NCBI RefSeq assembly: GCF_900142655.1
Contig: NZ_FRBQ01000001.1
Location: 808,115-872,114 of the forward strand
Reading direction: 5' to 3'
Source: Phytopseudomonas punonensis
Lineage (GTDB): Bacteria > Pseudomonadota > Gammaproteobacteria > Pseudomonadales > Pseudomonadaceae
Length of the DNA: 64,000 nt
The notes under the pieces: generated by a model
The model's database searches: none
What the model was told of the DNA's origin: nothing
Seen by the model: the letters and a program-made list of their open reading frames with translations, nothing else
Translations under genes and position numbers: made by a program
In this document: positions 19,058 to 34,366 of the stretch, one piece after another
How the letters are laid out: each line of letters begins with the position of its first letter
How positions within the stretch are numbered: the stretch's first letter is position 1

Positions 19058-19477
19058 TCAGCCCTGCAGAATCAGGTTGTTGAACAGCAGGTCCTCGACC
19101 AGCGGCTGGCCTTCCTCGTCGGTCAGCACCTGCTGCACCTGCTTGAGAGCCTCCTGGCGCAGTTTTTCCTTGGCGTCCGGTGTGGCCAGGTTCTCTTCAG
19201 TCTGCTGGGAAAACAGCATCACCAGTTGGTTGCGAATCAGCGGCTCGTGATGAGTGACCTTGGCTTCGGCATCAGCGCCAGTGACACGCAGCGCCACATC
19301 GGCCTTGTAGTACTTGAGCTTCGGGCCAGCGCCGAAGTTGCCAACGAGCGCGGGCGTCAGACTGTGATAGATCACCTGTGGTGCGGCGCCCTCGCCTTCC
19401 CCTTCCTTTTTCTCCTCATTGGCGAAAGCCGGGATCGACAGTGCGCAGGCAAGCAGAAGCGTGATGAGGGTTTTCAC
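19058..19477 (-). CDS. periplasmic FliL-like protein
   Basis: 139 residues. A cleavable signal peptide (residues 1-19, ending AFA) is followed by an acidic linker EEKKEGEGEG and a domain of about 110 residues. That domain contains KADVALRV and a conserved C-terminal VEDLLFNNLILQG, like the periplasmic domain of FliL. Flagellar FliL is anchored by a membrane helix near the stator; this copy has a signal peptide instead and is away from flagellar genes. It is therefore a FliL-domain paralogue of unknown role. Confidence 0.78.
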   Translation of the reverse strand: MKTLITLLLACALSIPAFANEEKKEGEGEGAAPQVIYHSLTPALVGNFGAGPKLKYYKADVALRVTGADAEAKVTHHEPLIRNQLVMLFSQQTEENLATPDAKEKLRQEALKQVQQVLTDEEGQPLVEDLLFNNLILQG

Positions 19478-19626
19478 AGGGCGATCTCCATTGGGTTGCC
19501 CGCAAGCATAGCAACGCCCATCGCAGATCCCAATGCTTATAGCGGGTTATCAGACGAGGCCATGCTCGTTGACCCGCAGGCCCACCTACCTAAACTGCAA
19601 AGCTGATCCGCTCGAGGCTTACCGCA

Positions 19627-20604
19627 ATGAAAGCACTGCTCTGCAAGGCCTTTGGCCCGGCCAAAACCCTGATTCTGGAAGATATCGACAGCCCGCGCCC
19701 GAAAGGCAATGAGGTACTGATCGATGTCGAGGCTGCCGGCGTGAATTTCCCGGACACGCTGATCATCGAGGGCAAGTACCAATTCAAGCCGCCCTTTCCC
19801 TTCTCGCCCGGCGGCGAAGTAGCTGGAGTGGTAAGCGCGGTGGGTGACAAGGTCGCACACCTGAAAGCCGGAGACCGGGTGATGGCACTGACTGGCTGGG
19901 GCGGCTTTGCCGAACAGGTTGCGGCGCCCGCCTACAACGCGCTGCCCATCCCAGAGGATATGGATTTCACCACAGCGGCCGCATTCAGCATGACCTATGG
20001 CACCTCGATGCACGCACTGCGCCAGCGTGCGGCCCTGCAGCCTGGCGAAACCCTACTGGTGCTCGGCGCGGCAGGCGGCGTCGGCCTGGCAGCGGTGGAG
20101 ATTGGCAAGGCCATGGGCGCCCGGGTGATCGCCGCCGCCAGCAGCGCCGAGAAGCTCGAGGTGGCGCGCCAGGCTGGTGCCGACGAGCTGATCAACTACA
20201 GCGAACAGAGCCTGAAGGACGAGGTGAAAAGGCTCACAGGCAACGGCGTCGACGTGATCTACGATCCGGTCGGCGGGCCACTGTTCGAGGAGGCGTTTCG
20301 CTGCATGGGCTGGAATGGTCGTTTTCTGGTGGTGGGGTTTGCCGCGGGCGGTGGCATCCCGGCGCTACCGGCCAACCTGCCGCTGCTCAAGGGCGCATCT
20401 CTGGTGGGCGTATTCTGGGGGGCGTTCGCCCAACGTCAGCCGGCGGACAACGCCGACAACTTCCGGCAGCTATTCGCCTGGCATGCCGAGGGCAAACTCA
20501 AGCCGCTGGTGTCGCAGGCCTTCCCACTGGAGCGCGGTGGCGAGGCGATCGATGCCCTCGGCCAGCGCAAGGCCGTCGGCAAGCTGGTGGTGACCGTTCG
20601 CTGA
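19627..20604 (+). CDS. NADPH:quinone oxidoreductase family protein (zinc-independent MDR)
   Basis: 325 residues of the medium-chain dehydrogenase/reductase fold. The GroES-like N-terminal half contains GVNFPDTLIIEGKYQ and FSPGGEVAGVV. The Rossmann motif is LVLGAAGGVGLAAVEIGKAMG near residues 142-162. The structural and catalytic zinc cysteines of alcohol dehydrogenases are absent, placing it with NADPH-dependent quinone reductases such as QOR. The physiological substrate is not determinable. It is monocistronic and ends at a bidirectional terminator. Confidence 0.88.
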   Translation: MKALLCKAFGPAKTLILEDIDSPRPKGNEVLIDVEAAGVNFPDTLIIEGKYQFKPPFPFSPGGEVAGVVSAVGDKVAHLKAGDRVMALTGWGGFAEQVAAPAYNALPIPEDMDFTTAAAFSMTYGTSMHALRQRAALQPGETLLVLGAAGGVGLAAVEIGKAMGARVIAAASSAEKLEVARQAGADELINYSEQSLKDEVKRLTGNGVDVIYDPVGGPLFEEAFRCMGWNGRFLVVGFAAGGGIPALPANLPLLKGASLVGVFWGAFAQRQPADNADNFRQLFAWHAEGKLKPLVSQAFPLERGGEAIDALGQRKAVGKLVVTVR

Positions 20605-20630
20605 CGGGGAGCGCCAGCTCCTGAAAACAC

Positions 20631-20655
20631 AAAGCCGCCCGAGGGCGGCTTTTTC
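20631..20655. terminator. bidirectional rho-independent terminator
   Basis: An 8-bp stem AAGCCGCC/GGCGGCTT with a CGAG tetraloop, followed by tttttc on the plus strand, lies between two convergent genes ending at 20604 and 20658. Confidence 0.88.
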
Positions 20656-20657
20656 AT

Positions 20658-21626
20658 TCAGCCCCGCGGCGCGTAAGCGAATACGTCGGCGCGCATCTGG
20701 TGGGCGTCCATGCCCGACTCGACCAGAGCATCCAGCGTGGCATAGACCATGCTCGGCGAACCGCTGGCGTAGACGTGCAGCGCGCGCAGATCCGCGAAAT
20801 CTTCACGCACAGCCTCGTGCAGCAGGCCGCAACGGCCTTGCCAGCCGCACTGATCGCTGACTACCTGGTGCAGGAACAGATTGGGCAGTGCCTGCCATTC
20901 GTCCCAATGCGGCAACGCGTAGAAATCTTCCGGCCGCCGCGCCCCCCAGTACAGATGCACCGGATGCTCGAAGCCGCGCGAGCGGCATTCCTCAATCAGG
21001 CTGTGCATCTGCGCCATGCCGGTACCGGCGGCGATCAGCACCAAAGGCCCGTCTGGCAGCTCAGCCAGGTGGGCATCACCAAACGGCAGTTGTACCCGCG
21101 CCGTGCCCTGCTCGCGCAGTTGCTGCAGCAGGTTCAGGGCGCTCGCTTCGCGGCCGAGGATATGCAGTTCCAGATCGCGACCGTCCTGCGGCGCCGAGGC
21201 CAGGGAAAACGCCGATTTCTCGCCATCCAGACGCTCGATCAGCAGGTACTGGCCGGCGTGGTAGCGCGGCGGTTTACCGGCCGGCGCACGCAGCAGCACG
21301 CGCCACACATCGCCGCCCGCCTCGACACAATCCAGCACCTGGCAGCCCAGGCTACGCACCGGCAGCTCGCCGGGCATCAGTACGCCGTCCCAGTGCAGCA
21401 CGCAGTCTTCCAGCGGCTCGGCGATACAGGTGTAAAGCTCGCCATGATCCAGCTCAGCGCCATTCTGGCGCACACGGCCTTCGACCAGCAGCGCGACGCA
21501 CACGTGGCAATTGCCGTTGCGACAGCTCTGCGGGCAGCTGTAGCCCAGACGCCGCGCGGCATCGAGGATGGCTTCACCAACGTCGACGTCGAGCACGGCG
21601 CCGGAGGGTTGCAGGGTGACCTTCAT
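20658..21626 (-). CDS. 2Fe-2S ferredoxin-NAD(P)H flavin reductase (CDP-6-deoxyglucoseen reductase-like)
   Basis: 322 residues. The N-terminal plant-type 2Fe-2S domain has cysteines C35, C40 and C43 (CRNGNCHVC) plus a fourth in LYTCIAEPL. An FAD-binding segment RYHAGQYLLIERLDGEKSAFSLAS and an NAD-binding domain starting LVLIAAGTGMAQMHSLIEE follow. This layout is shared with AscD-like reductases and phenol hydroxylase reductases. Its ATG overlaps the ubiD stop by one base (TGATG). ubiD and this gene are thus an operon, and it may supply reduced flavin or electrons to the UbiD/UbiX step, which is inference. Confidence 0.85.
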   Translation of the reverse strand: MKVTLQPSGAVLDVDVGEAILDAARRLGYSCPQSCRNGNCHVCVALLVEGRVRQNGAELDHGELYTCIAEPLEDCVLHWDGVLMPGELPVRSLGCQVLDCVEAGGDVWRVLLRAPAGKPPRYHAGQYLLIERLDGEKSAFSLASAPQDGRDLELHILGREASALNLLQQLREQGTARVQLPFGDAHLAELPDGPLVLIAAGTGMAQMHSLIEECRSRGFEHPVHLYWGARRPEDFYALPHWDEWQALPNLFLHQVVSDQCGWQGRCGLLHEAVREDFADLRALHVYASGSPSMVYATLDALVESGMDAHQMRADVFAYAPRG

Positions 21627-23092
21627 CAATCGATTCCCAACTCGCTCCACATTTCATCGACCCGCTTGGTGACCGCCTCGTCCTTGACGATCGCCCGGCC
21701 CCACTCACGATCTGTCTCGCCCGGCCACTTGTGGGTGGCGTCGAGGCCCATCTTCGAGCCCAGGCCGGAAATCGGCGAGGCGAAATCCAGGTAATCGATC
21801 GGCGTATTCTCGATCATCACCGTGTCGCGTTTGGGGTCCATGCGCGTGGTGATGGCCCAGATCACGTCATTCCAGTCGCGGGCATTGATGTCATCGTCGG
21901 TGACGATCACGAACTTGGTGTACATGAACTGTCGCAAGAACGACCACACACCGAGCATCACGCGCTTGGCGTGGCCGGGGTACTGCTTCTTCATGGTCAC
22001 CACCGCCATGCGGTAGGAGCAGCCTTCCGGCGGCAGGTAGAAGTCGGTGATCTCCGGGAACTGCTTCTGCAGAATCGGCACGAACACTTCGTTCAGCGCC
22101 ACACCGAGAATCGCCGGCTCATCTGGCGGACGGCCGGTGTAGGTCGAGTGGTAGATCGGGTCGCGGCGGCGGGTTATGCGTTCGATGGTGAACACCGGAA
22201 AGGTGTCGACCTCGTTGTAGTAACCGGTATGGTCACCATACGGGCCTTCCGGCGCGGTCTCGCCCGGATGGATCACGCCTTCGAGGACAATCTCGGCACT
22301 GGCCGGCACTTGCAGATCACTGCCGATGGCCTTGACCAGCTCGGTACGATGACCGCGCAATAGGCCGGCGAAGGCGTATTCGGACAGAGAATCCGGCACA
22401 GGTGTAACGGCGCCCAGAATGGTCGCTGGATCAGCACCCAGCGCCACGCACACCGGATAGGGTTTGCCCGGGTGCTTCTGGCACCACTCGCGATAATCCA
22501 GCGCGCCGCCACGATGGCTGAGCCAGCGCATGATCACCTTGTTGCGGCCGATAACCTGCTGGCGATAGATGCCGAGGTTCTGGCGCTCCTTGTTCGGCCC
22601 CTTGGTGATGGTCAGACCCCAGGTGATCAGCGGCGCAACGTCGCCAGGCCAGCAATGCTGGATTGGCAACTTGCTCAGGTCGACGTCGTCGCCCTCTTCG
22701 ATCACTTCATGGCAAGGCGCATCCTTGAGCACCTTGGGCGCCATGTTGATGACTTTTTTGTAGATCGGCAGCTTGTTCCAAGCATCCTTGAGGCCCTTCG
22801 GCGGCTCGGGTTCCTTGAGGAACGCCAGCAGCTTGCCGATCTCGCGCAGCTCCGAGACTTCCTCGGCGCCCATGCCCAGCGCCACGCGCTTGGGGGTGCC
22901 GAAAAGGTTACCGAGCACGGGTACGCTGTGGCCGGTGGGGTTCTCGAACAGCAGTGCCGGGCCGCCCTTGCGTAGGGTACGGTCGCACACCTCGGTCATT
23001 TCCAGGATCGGCGATACCGGCGCCTTGATGCGCTTGAGCTCGCCGCGCGCTTCCAGGCCGCGGATAAAGTCGCGCAGATCGCGATACTGCAT
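21626..23092 (-). CDS. ubiD: 4-hydroxy-3-polyprenylbenzoate decarboxylase UbiD
   Basis: 488 residues, the usual UbiD length. It opens [22 protein letters not shown] and contains [18 protein letters not shown], the [21 protein letters not shown] region and [21 protein letters not shown]. UbiD uses prenylated FMN and a divalent metal to decarboxylate the ubiquinone precursor. The catalytic E(X)nR-E motif region ([11 protein letters not shown]) is intact. It heads a two-gene operon with the ferredoxin reductase, upstream of which is the rho terminator. Confidence 0.95.
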   Translation of the reverse strand: MQYRDLRDFIRGLEARGELKRIKAPVSPILEMTEVCDRTLRKGGPALLFENPTGHSVPVLGNLFGTPKRVALGMGAEEVSELREIGKLLAFLKEPEPPKGLKDAWNKLPIYKKVINMAPKVLKDAPCHEVIEEGDDVDLSKLPIQHCWPGDVAPLITWGLTITKGPNKERQNLGIYRQQVIGRNKVIMRWLSHRGGALDYREWCQKHPGKPYPVCVALGADPATILGAVTPVPDSLSEYAFAGLLRGHRTELVKAIGSDLQVPASAEIVLEGVIHPGETAPEGPYGDHTGYYNEVDTFPVFTIERITRRRDPIYHSTYTGRPPDEPAILGVALNEVFVPILQKQFPEITDFYLPPEGCSYRMAVVTMKKQYPGHAKRVMLGVWSFLRQFMYTKFVIVTDDDINARDWNDVIWAITTRMDPKRDTVMIENTPIDYLDFASPISGLGSKMGLDATHKWPGETDREWGRAIVKDEAVTKRVDEMWSELGID

Positions 23093-23171
23093 GCTGGAAC
23101 CTCACTCGAATCGGGGCGCAAAGTTTAGCGCCGAAGTCGGACTTGCAGAACAGTCGATACTACAGACAAAC

Positions 23172-23197
23172 AAAAGCCGGGTTTCCCCGGCTTTTTT
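23172..23197 (-). terminator. terminator of rho
   Basis: Stem AAGCCGGG/CCCGGCTT with a four-base loop, followed by a T run. On the minus strand it lies immediately after the rho stop; A/T flanks on both sides could let it act in both directions. Confidence 0.85.
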
Positions 23198-23211
23198 GTG
23201 CCACCAGACCG

Positions 23212-24471
<1,260 letters not shown>

Positions 24472-24675
24472 ATAGGAATGACGTAGTCGTATAAGGAGGG
24501 AATGGTAAGCATTGAGCTTGAGAGGCCGCACCGCGAGGAGGCGACAGGCGCCCGCTTTATTGTCGAATGTTCGATAAGGAATGCGTCGGCAGCGGCGTGC
24601 AGGGGGTCACTTAGGAAAAGCGATGGCCCCGAATGTAACATCGGCTTTGCGAAGGCGTCTAGCCTTCAGACAGAA

Positions 24676-24702
24676 AAAAGCCCCGTTGTCTACGGGGCTT
24701 TT
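24676..24702 (-). terminator. terminator of trxA
   Basis: Stem AAGCCCCGT/ACGGGGCTT with a five-base loop and a T-rich tail on the minus strand, ten bases after the trxA stop and before rho. Confidence 0.88.
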
Positions 24703-24711
24703 CGACGACGC

Positions 24712-25038
24712 TTACAGATTAGCGTCGATGAAGGCAGCCAACTGCGACTTGGACAGTGCGCCAACCTTGGTGGCTTCGACGCTGCCGTTCTTGAACAGCA
24801 TCAGGGTCGGAATGCCACGTACGCCGTACTTGGGCGGAGTGTCCTGGTTTTCGTCGATATTCAGTTTGCAGATCTTCAGCTTGCCTTGGTATTCCTTGGA
24901 GATCTCGTCCAGCACCGGGGCAATCATCTTGCACGGGCCGCACCACTCAGCCCAGTAGTCGACCAGTACCGGGCCATCTGCCTGGATGACGTCCTGATCG
25001 AAGCTGGCATCGCTTACATTGGTGATGAATTCACTCAT
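24712..25038 (-). CDS. trxA: thioredoxin 1
   Basis: 108 residues, the size of E. coli thioredoxin. Active-site cysteines are C33 and C36 in [11 protein letters not shown], and the cis-proline loop is GIPTLMLF. It reduces cytoplasmic disulfides with electrons from thioredoxin reductase. The start at 25038 follows GGAGACTTCCC; a longer in-frame start at 25059 is not supported. It lies upstream of rho with its own terminator between, and divergent from ppx. Confidence 0.97.
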   Translation of the reverse strand: MSEFITNVSDASFDQDVIQADGPVLVDYWAEWCGPCKMIAPVLDEISKEYQGKLKICKLNIDENQDTPPKYGVRGIPTLMLFKNGSVEATKVGALSKSQLAAFIDANL

Positions 25039-25292
25039 GGGAAGTCTCCGTGTTGGCACGCAATAACGATAAAAGTGGCGGGCATAATAGCCCGGCTAGC
25101 GTGACACAGGAAGGCGCCAGCCATTGAGCGTAGCCATAGAGGCTATCGACAGGGGCAATGGGCGAGGCCGAGAAGAACGCGCGAAAGAGGCCGCCTGAGA
25201 CAGCTGGCGCAGTGCCTGCAACGCGTGTATCCGTTGGCGTGCGCGACCTATCGTGGCACGATGGCGGGGTTCTGCATCGAGATTGATTGATC

Positions 25293-26798
25293 ATGCCGCA
25301 AAACCATTCCGAGTCTTTCCCCCTGGTTGCCGCCATCGACCTGGGCTCCAACAGCTTCCATATGGTGTTGGCCAAAGCCGACCATGGCGAGATTCGCATC
25401 CTCGAGCGACTCGGTGACAAGGTTCAGTTAGCAGCCGGCATCGACGAGAATCGTCAACTTAGTGAAGAGGCCATGCAGCGCGGCCTCGACTGCCTGAGCC
25501 GCTTTGCGCAGCTGACCACCAGCCTGCCCCAGGGCGCTGTGCGCATCGTCGGCACCAACGCGCTGCGTGAAGCGCGCAACCGCGCCGAGTTCATCCGCCG
25601 CGCCGAAGCGCTGCTGGGCCATCAGGTCGAAGTGATCTCCGGGCGCGAGGAAGCGCGCCTCATCTATCTGGGTGTGTCGCACACCATTGCCGATACGCCG
25701 GGCAAACGCCTGGTCGCCGATATCGGCGGCGGCAGCACCGAATTCATTATCGGCCAGCGCTTCGAACCGTTGCTGCGCGAAAGCCTGCAGATGGGTTGCG
25801 TGAGCTACACGCAGCGCTACTTCAAGGACGGCAAAATCACCCCTGCCCGTTATGCCCAGGCCTATACCGCGGCGCGCCTGGAAATCATGGGTATCGAACA
25901 TGGCCTGAACCGCCTCGGCTGGCAGGATGCGGTGGGCGCCTCGGGCACCATCAAGGCCATCGGCCTGGCGATCCAGTCCGCCGGCCTGAGCAACAATGGC
26001 GAGGTCACTTCTGAAGGCCTAGCCTGGCTCAAGCGCAAGATTTTCAAGTGTGGTGATGTCGAGCGCATCGACCTGGACGGCGTGAAGCCTGACCGCCGGC
26101 CGATCTTCCCGGCTGGCCTGGCGATTCTCGAAGCCATCTTCGACGCCTGCGAACTGAACCGCATGAGCCATTCCGAAGGCGCGCTGCGCGAAGGCGTGCT
26201 CTACGACCTGCTCGGCCGCCATCAGCATGAAGACGTACGCGAACGCACCTTATCGGCATTCATGGAGCGCTATCACGTCGATCAGGAACAGGCCGCCCGC
26301 GTGGAAGCCAAGGCCTTATCGGCCTTGGACAAGGTCGCCAAAGACTGGCAGCTGACCGACGACTGGCACCGCGAACTGCTCAGCTGGGCCGCCAAGGTGC
26401 ATGAGGTCGGCCTCGATATCGCCCACTATCAGTACCACAAGCACGGCGCCTACCTGATCGAGCACTCGGATCTGGCCGGTTTCTCTCGCCAAGACCAGCA
26501 GATGCTTGCGCTTTTGGTGCGCGGCCACCGCCGCAACATTCCCAAGGAAAAGCTCACCGACTTCGGCGATGAAGGCGTGAAACTGGTACGCCTGTGCGTA
26601 CTGCTGCGCTTTGCCATTCTGTTCCACCACATTCGTGGCAGCCAGAACATGCCCACCGTACGCCTGAAGGCCGGCCCTTCCAGTCTGGCCATCGAGTTCC
26701 CGGAAGGCTGGCTTGCCGCCAACCCGCTGACCCAGGCGGACTTCGAAAGCGAAGCCGAGTGGCTCAAACGCATCGACATGACGCTGACCGTTCGCTGA
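25293..26798 (+). CDS. ppx: exopolyphosphatase
   Basis: 501 residues of the Ppx/GppA family. The N-terminal ASKHA ATPase-fold domains show [43 protein letters not shown] and the phosphate loop [15 protein letters not shown] helical HD-like C-terminal region contains [24 protein letters not shown]. It hydrolyses terminal phosphates of polyphosphate. A TTG at 25287 is a possible alternative start. In P. aeruginosa ppk lies next to it in the opposite orientation; here an antiporter gene follows and no ppk is in the window. Confidence 0.95.
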   Translation: MPQNHSESFPLVAAIDLGSNSFHMVLAKADHGEIRILERLGDKVQLAAGIDENRQLSEEAMQRGLDCLSRFAQLTTSLPQGAVRIVGTNALREARNRAEFIRRAEALLGHQVEVISGREEARLIYLGVSHTIADTPGKRLVADIGGGSTEFIIGQRFEPLLRESLQMGCVSYTQRYFKDGKITPARYAQAYTAARLEIMGIEHGLNRLGWQDAVGASGTIKAIGLAIQSAGLSNNGEVTSEGLAWLKRKIFKCGDVERIDLDGVKPDRRPIFPAGLAILEAIFDACELNRMSHSEGALREGVLYDLLGRHQHEDVRERTLSAFMERYHVDQEQAARVEAKALSALDKVAKDWQLTDDWHRELLSWAAKVHEVGLDIAHYQYHKHGAYLIEHSDLAGFSRQDQQMLALLVRGHRRNIPKEKLTDFGDEGVKLVRLCVLLRFAILFHHIRGSQNMPTVRLKAGPSSLAIEFPEGWLAANPLTQADFESEAEWLKRIDMTLTVR

Positions 26799-26928
26799 CC
26801 GGCATCGTGCGGCTATCGAGTTGATATCGAAAGTTTCCGTAATGCGATGCAGCAAGTTGGTTTTGACAGGCGCATTTGCCGACAAGATAGAATCCAGTCT
26901 TTTTGGCACGCCATAAACAGGGAAATAT

Positions 26929-28674
26929 GTGGAAAGCGCTACGGTTAACAGCCTATTTCTAATCGGTGCACTGATGGTAGCCGCAAGCATCGCCGTCAGC
27001 TCACTGTCAACCCGGCTCGGTGTTCCCATTCTGGTCATCTTCCTCGGCGTAGGCATGCTGGCGGGCGTCGACGGTATTGGCGGAATCGCTTTCAATGATT
27101 ATTCGCTCGCCTACCTGATCAGTAACCTGGCCCTGGCCGTGATCCTGCTCGACGGCGGCATGCGCACCCGTAAGGCCACCTTCCGCGTAGCGCTGTGGCC
27201 TGCACTCTCGCTAGCCACCGTGGGCGTGGCCATCACCGCGGGGCTTACCGGCCTGGCAGCGGCCTGGCTGTTCAACCTGACAATTCTCGAGGGGCTGCTG
27301 ATCGGCGCCATCGTCGGTTCAACCGACGCTGCCGTGGTGTTCAATCTGCTCAATGGCAAGGATCTCAACGAACGCGTCGGCTCTACCCTGGAAATCGAGT
27401 CAGGCAGCAATGACCCGATGGCGATGTTCCTGACCGTCTCGTTGATTGCCATGCTGGCCAGCGGGCAGACCAGCTTCAGCTGGTCGCTATTGACCGATCT
27501 GGTCTGGCAGTTCGGGATCGGCATCGCCCTGGGCGCAGGCGGCGGCTGGCTGCTGCTGCAGTTGATCAATCGCCTGACCATCGCAGATGGCCTTTATCCG
27601 CTGCTGGCCGTGAGCGGTGGTATCTTCATCTATGCGCTGTCCGGCACCCTAGGAGGCAGCGGCATTCTGGCCGTCTATGTCTGCGGGCTGCTGATGGGCA
27701 ACCAGCCAATCCAAAACCGCAACGGCATCCTGCACATGTTCGACGGCCTGGCCTGGCTGAGCCAGATCGGCATGTTCTTGGTCCTTGGGCTATTGCTCAC
27801 GCCCAGCGACCTGCTGCCCATCGCAGTGCCGGCGCTGGCACTATCGCTATGGATGATTCTGTTCGCACGGCCGCTGTCGGTGTTCGTCGGCTTGCTGCCG
27901 TTCAAAATGTTCCACCTGCGCGAACGACTGTTCATTTCGTGGATCGGCCTGCGCGGCGCCGTGCCAGTGATTCTTGCAGTGTTCCCGCTGATGGCAGGGC
28001 TAGAGAACGCTCAACTGTTCTTCAACGTTGCGTTCTTCATCGTGCTGGTGTCCCTGCTGGTACAGGGCACCTCGCTGGGTTGGGCGGCACGCAAGGCCAG
28101 GGTAGAGATTCCACCCTCACCCTCGCCCATCTCACGCAGCGGCCTGATGATCCACAGCACCAGCCAGTGGGAGATGTTCATCTATCGCCTGGGCGCCGAG
28201 AAATGGTGCATCGGCGCGCCGCTACGCGCGCTGAACATGCCCAAGGGCACCCGCGTCGCGGCGCTGTTTCGCAACAACGAGCTGCTGCACCCCTCTGGCA
28301 GCACCAAGCTGGATGCTGGTGACCTGCTGTGCGTGATCGGCCACGAACATGACCTGCCTGCGCTGGGCAAGCTGTTCATCCAGCCGCCGAAAAAATCCCA
28401 GGACCTGCGTTTCTTCGGCGATTTCGTGCTCGAGGGAGACGCCCAGCTCGATGCGGTAGCGGCACTTTACGGCCTGCACGTGGAGCCGGAAAACGCCGGC
28501 CAATCGCTGGGCAATTTCATTGGCGAACTGATCGACGGCGAAACCGTGGTAGGCGATCAGATCGAGTGGCAAAGCCTGACCTGGACGGTCGCCGAGATGG
28601 ACGGGAACAAGATCCGCAAGGTCGGCGTCAGATTCCCCGAAGGCGTCCGCCCGGGCCCTGGTCTGTCGTTCTGA
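26929..28674 (+). CDS. potassium/proton antiporter (CvrA/NhaP2 family)
   Basis: 581 residues from a GTG preceded by AGGGAAA. About 12 membrane helices cover residues 5-385 with the CPA1 signatures [12 protein letters not shown] and [14 protein letters not shown], whose acidic residues carry the ion. The cytoplasmic C-terminus has a TrkA-C (RCK-C) domain near 410-490 and a CorC-like domain near 495-575. This three-part layout is that of CvrA/NhaP2, which expel K+ in exchange for H+. A stray ATG at 26927 is out of frame. Confidence 0.92.
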   Translation: MESATVNSLFLIGALMVAASIAVSSLSTRLGVPILVIFLGVGMLAGVDGIGGIAFNDYSLAYLISNLALAVILLDGGMRTRKATFRVALWPALSLATVGVAITAGLTGLAAAWLFNLTILEGLLIGAIVGSTDAAVVFNLLNGKDLNERVGSTLEIESGSNDPMAMFLTVSLIAMLASGQTSFSWSLLTDLVWQFGIGIALGAGGGWLLLQLINRLTIADGLYPLLAVSGGIFIYALSGTLGGSGILAVYVCGLLMGNQPIQNRNGILHMFDGLAWLSQIGMFLVLGLLLTPSDLLPIAVPALALSLWMILFARPLSVFVGLLPFKMFHLRERLFISWIGLRGAVPVILAVFPLMAGLENAQLFFNVAFFIVLVSLLVQGTSLGWAARKARVEIPPSPSPISRSGLMIHSTSQWEMFIYRLGAEKWCIGAPLRALNMPKGTRVAALFRNNELLHPSGSTKLDAGDLLCVIGHEHDLPALGKLFIQPPKKSQDLRFFGDFVLEGDAQLDAVAALYGLHVEPENAGQSLGNFIGELIDGETVVGDQIEWQSLTWTVAEMDGNKIRKVGVRFPEGVRPGPGLSF

Positions 28675-28804
28675 CAACCGCCCGCCAACCCGCCTGTCAG
28701 CGCCCTGTCGAGCCGGCAGGGTTGGTGCGCGGCAGCTTGTGACAGATCGCCGCGCGGGACTTCTCACCAGTCTGTAGACTCAGCAGGACTCCACCCCCGC
28801 GATC

Positions 28805-33618
<4,814 letters not shown>

Positions 33619-33639
33619 AACCTGCAAAGGAGACAACCG

Positions 33640-33891
33640 ATGAACTACGACGAAAAACGTATCGAAGAAGCCGTGCTGGCGCTGCTGACCACATTCAGCT
33701 TCGACGGTGGGCGATCCTGGAAAGGCTACGACTTCGATGTGATGAATGCCTTGCATGAACAAGGATTGATCGACGACCCACGGGGCAAAAACAAATCCGT
33801 GTGGCTGACGGAAGAGGGCCTGAACAGAGGCAACACCCTCGCTGAGCGCTTATTCGCCGCAGACGGCAACAGCCAACCAGACACCGATTAA
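33640..33891 (+). CDS. DUF6429 family small protein
   Basis: 83 residues, acidic, starting MNYDEKRIEEAVLALL and containing WKGYDFDVMNALHEQGLI and KSVWLTEEG. This winged-helix-like pattern is that of DUF6429, found widely as a small stand-alone gene with no established function. AAGGAG lies 10 bases before the ATG. It is 21 bases after selO and may be the last member of the mscK-selO operon; GC-rich codons place it with the core rather than the island that follows. Confidence 0.8.
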   Translation: MNYDEKRIEEAVLALLTTFSFDGGRSWKGYDFDVMNALHEQGLIDDPRGKNKSVWLTEEGLNRGNTLAERLFAADGNSQPDTD

Positions 33892-34366
33892 AGCGTTGCC
33901 CGCAACGTAGTTAGCCAAAGGCGTAATCCGCCAACGCGTACGCACGCATAACTCTGCTTAGTGCAGCATATTGCCCGACAGATACTTGCTGTTTGCCGGG
34001 CAACCTCTTATCGTCAAAATCCTCTGCGGCTGGATGTCCGCACGCGTAAACCATTGCCAAAAGGAACTTGCAGTGCACCTCGCCCTTCTCCGCACCTGCG
34101 CCACGACCTCACCGCCCACATCGCCGGGCAGAAGTGCTGTGCAAAACACAAGTCGCGCGAATACGCGAGAGCTGTGCATGCTCACACCTCAAGTTATTGT
34201 TTTTTCTGAAAATCCAGCCTGCATCGCCAATGAGTCAGCGACGTTATGCGAAATTCCGCAATAACGCACTAATGAAGAATTCCATCTAATCACTTTTAGA
34301 TTTCAGTGTGCCTGCCATCGTACAGATCACCACAGAAAAAATAGACAAGAGCGGAGCTCACCAAAA
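33892..34366. other. non-coding left flank of the accessory island
   Basis: 475 bases with no convincing gene; short overlapping frames here lack ribosome-binding sites and family resemblance. It contains small inverted repeats (for example tgcccg at 33973 against cgggca at 33997). A core-like gttatgc lies at 34243-34249, whose complement gcataac lies at 33946-33952, too far apart for an ordinary attC site. Base composition shifts from GC-rich to AT-rich at about 34190, marking the probable edge of foreign DNA. Confidence 0.5.

Noticed and set aside
28679..28732. Hairpin between the antiporter and mscK as a terminator
   Set aside because: Imperfect 12 of 14 pairing around a long loop and no T tract.
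33958..34289. Several short overlapping frames at the left edge of the island
   Set aside because: No Shine-Dalgarno, odd composition (Arg/His/Pro-rich) and they overlap one another; treated as non-coding.
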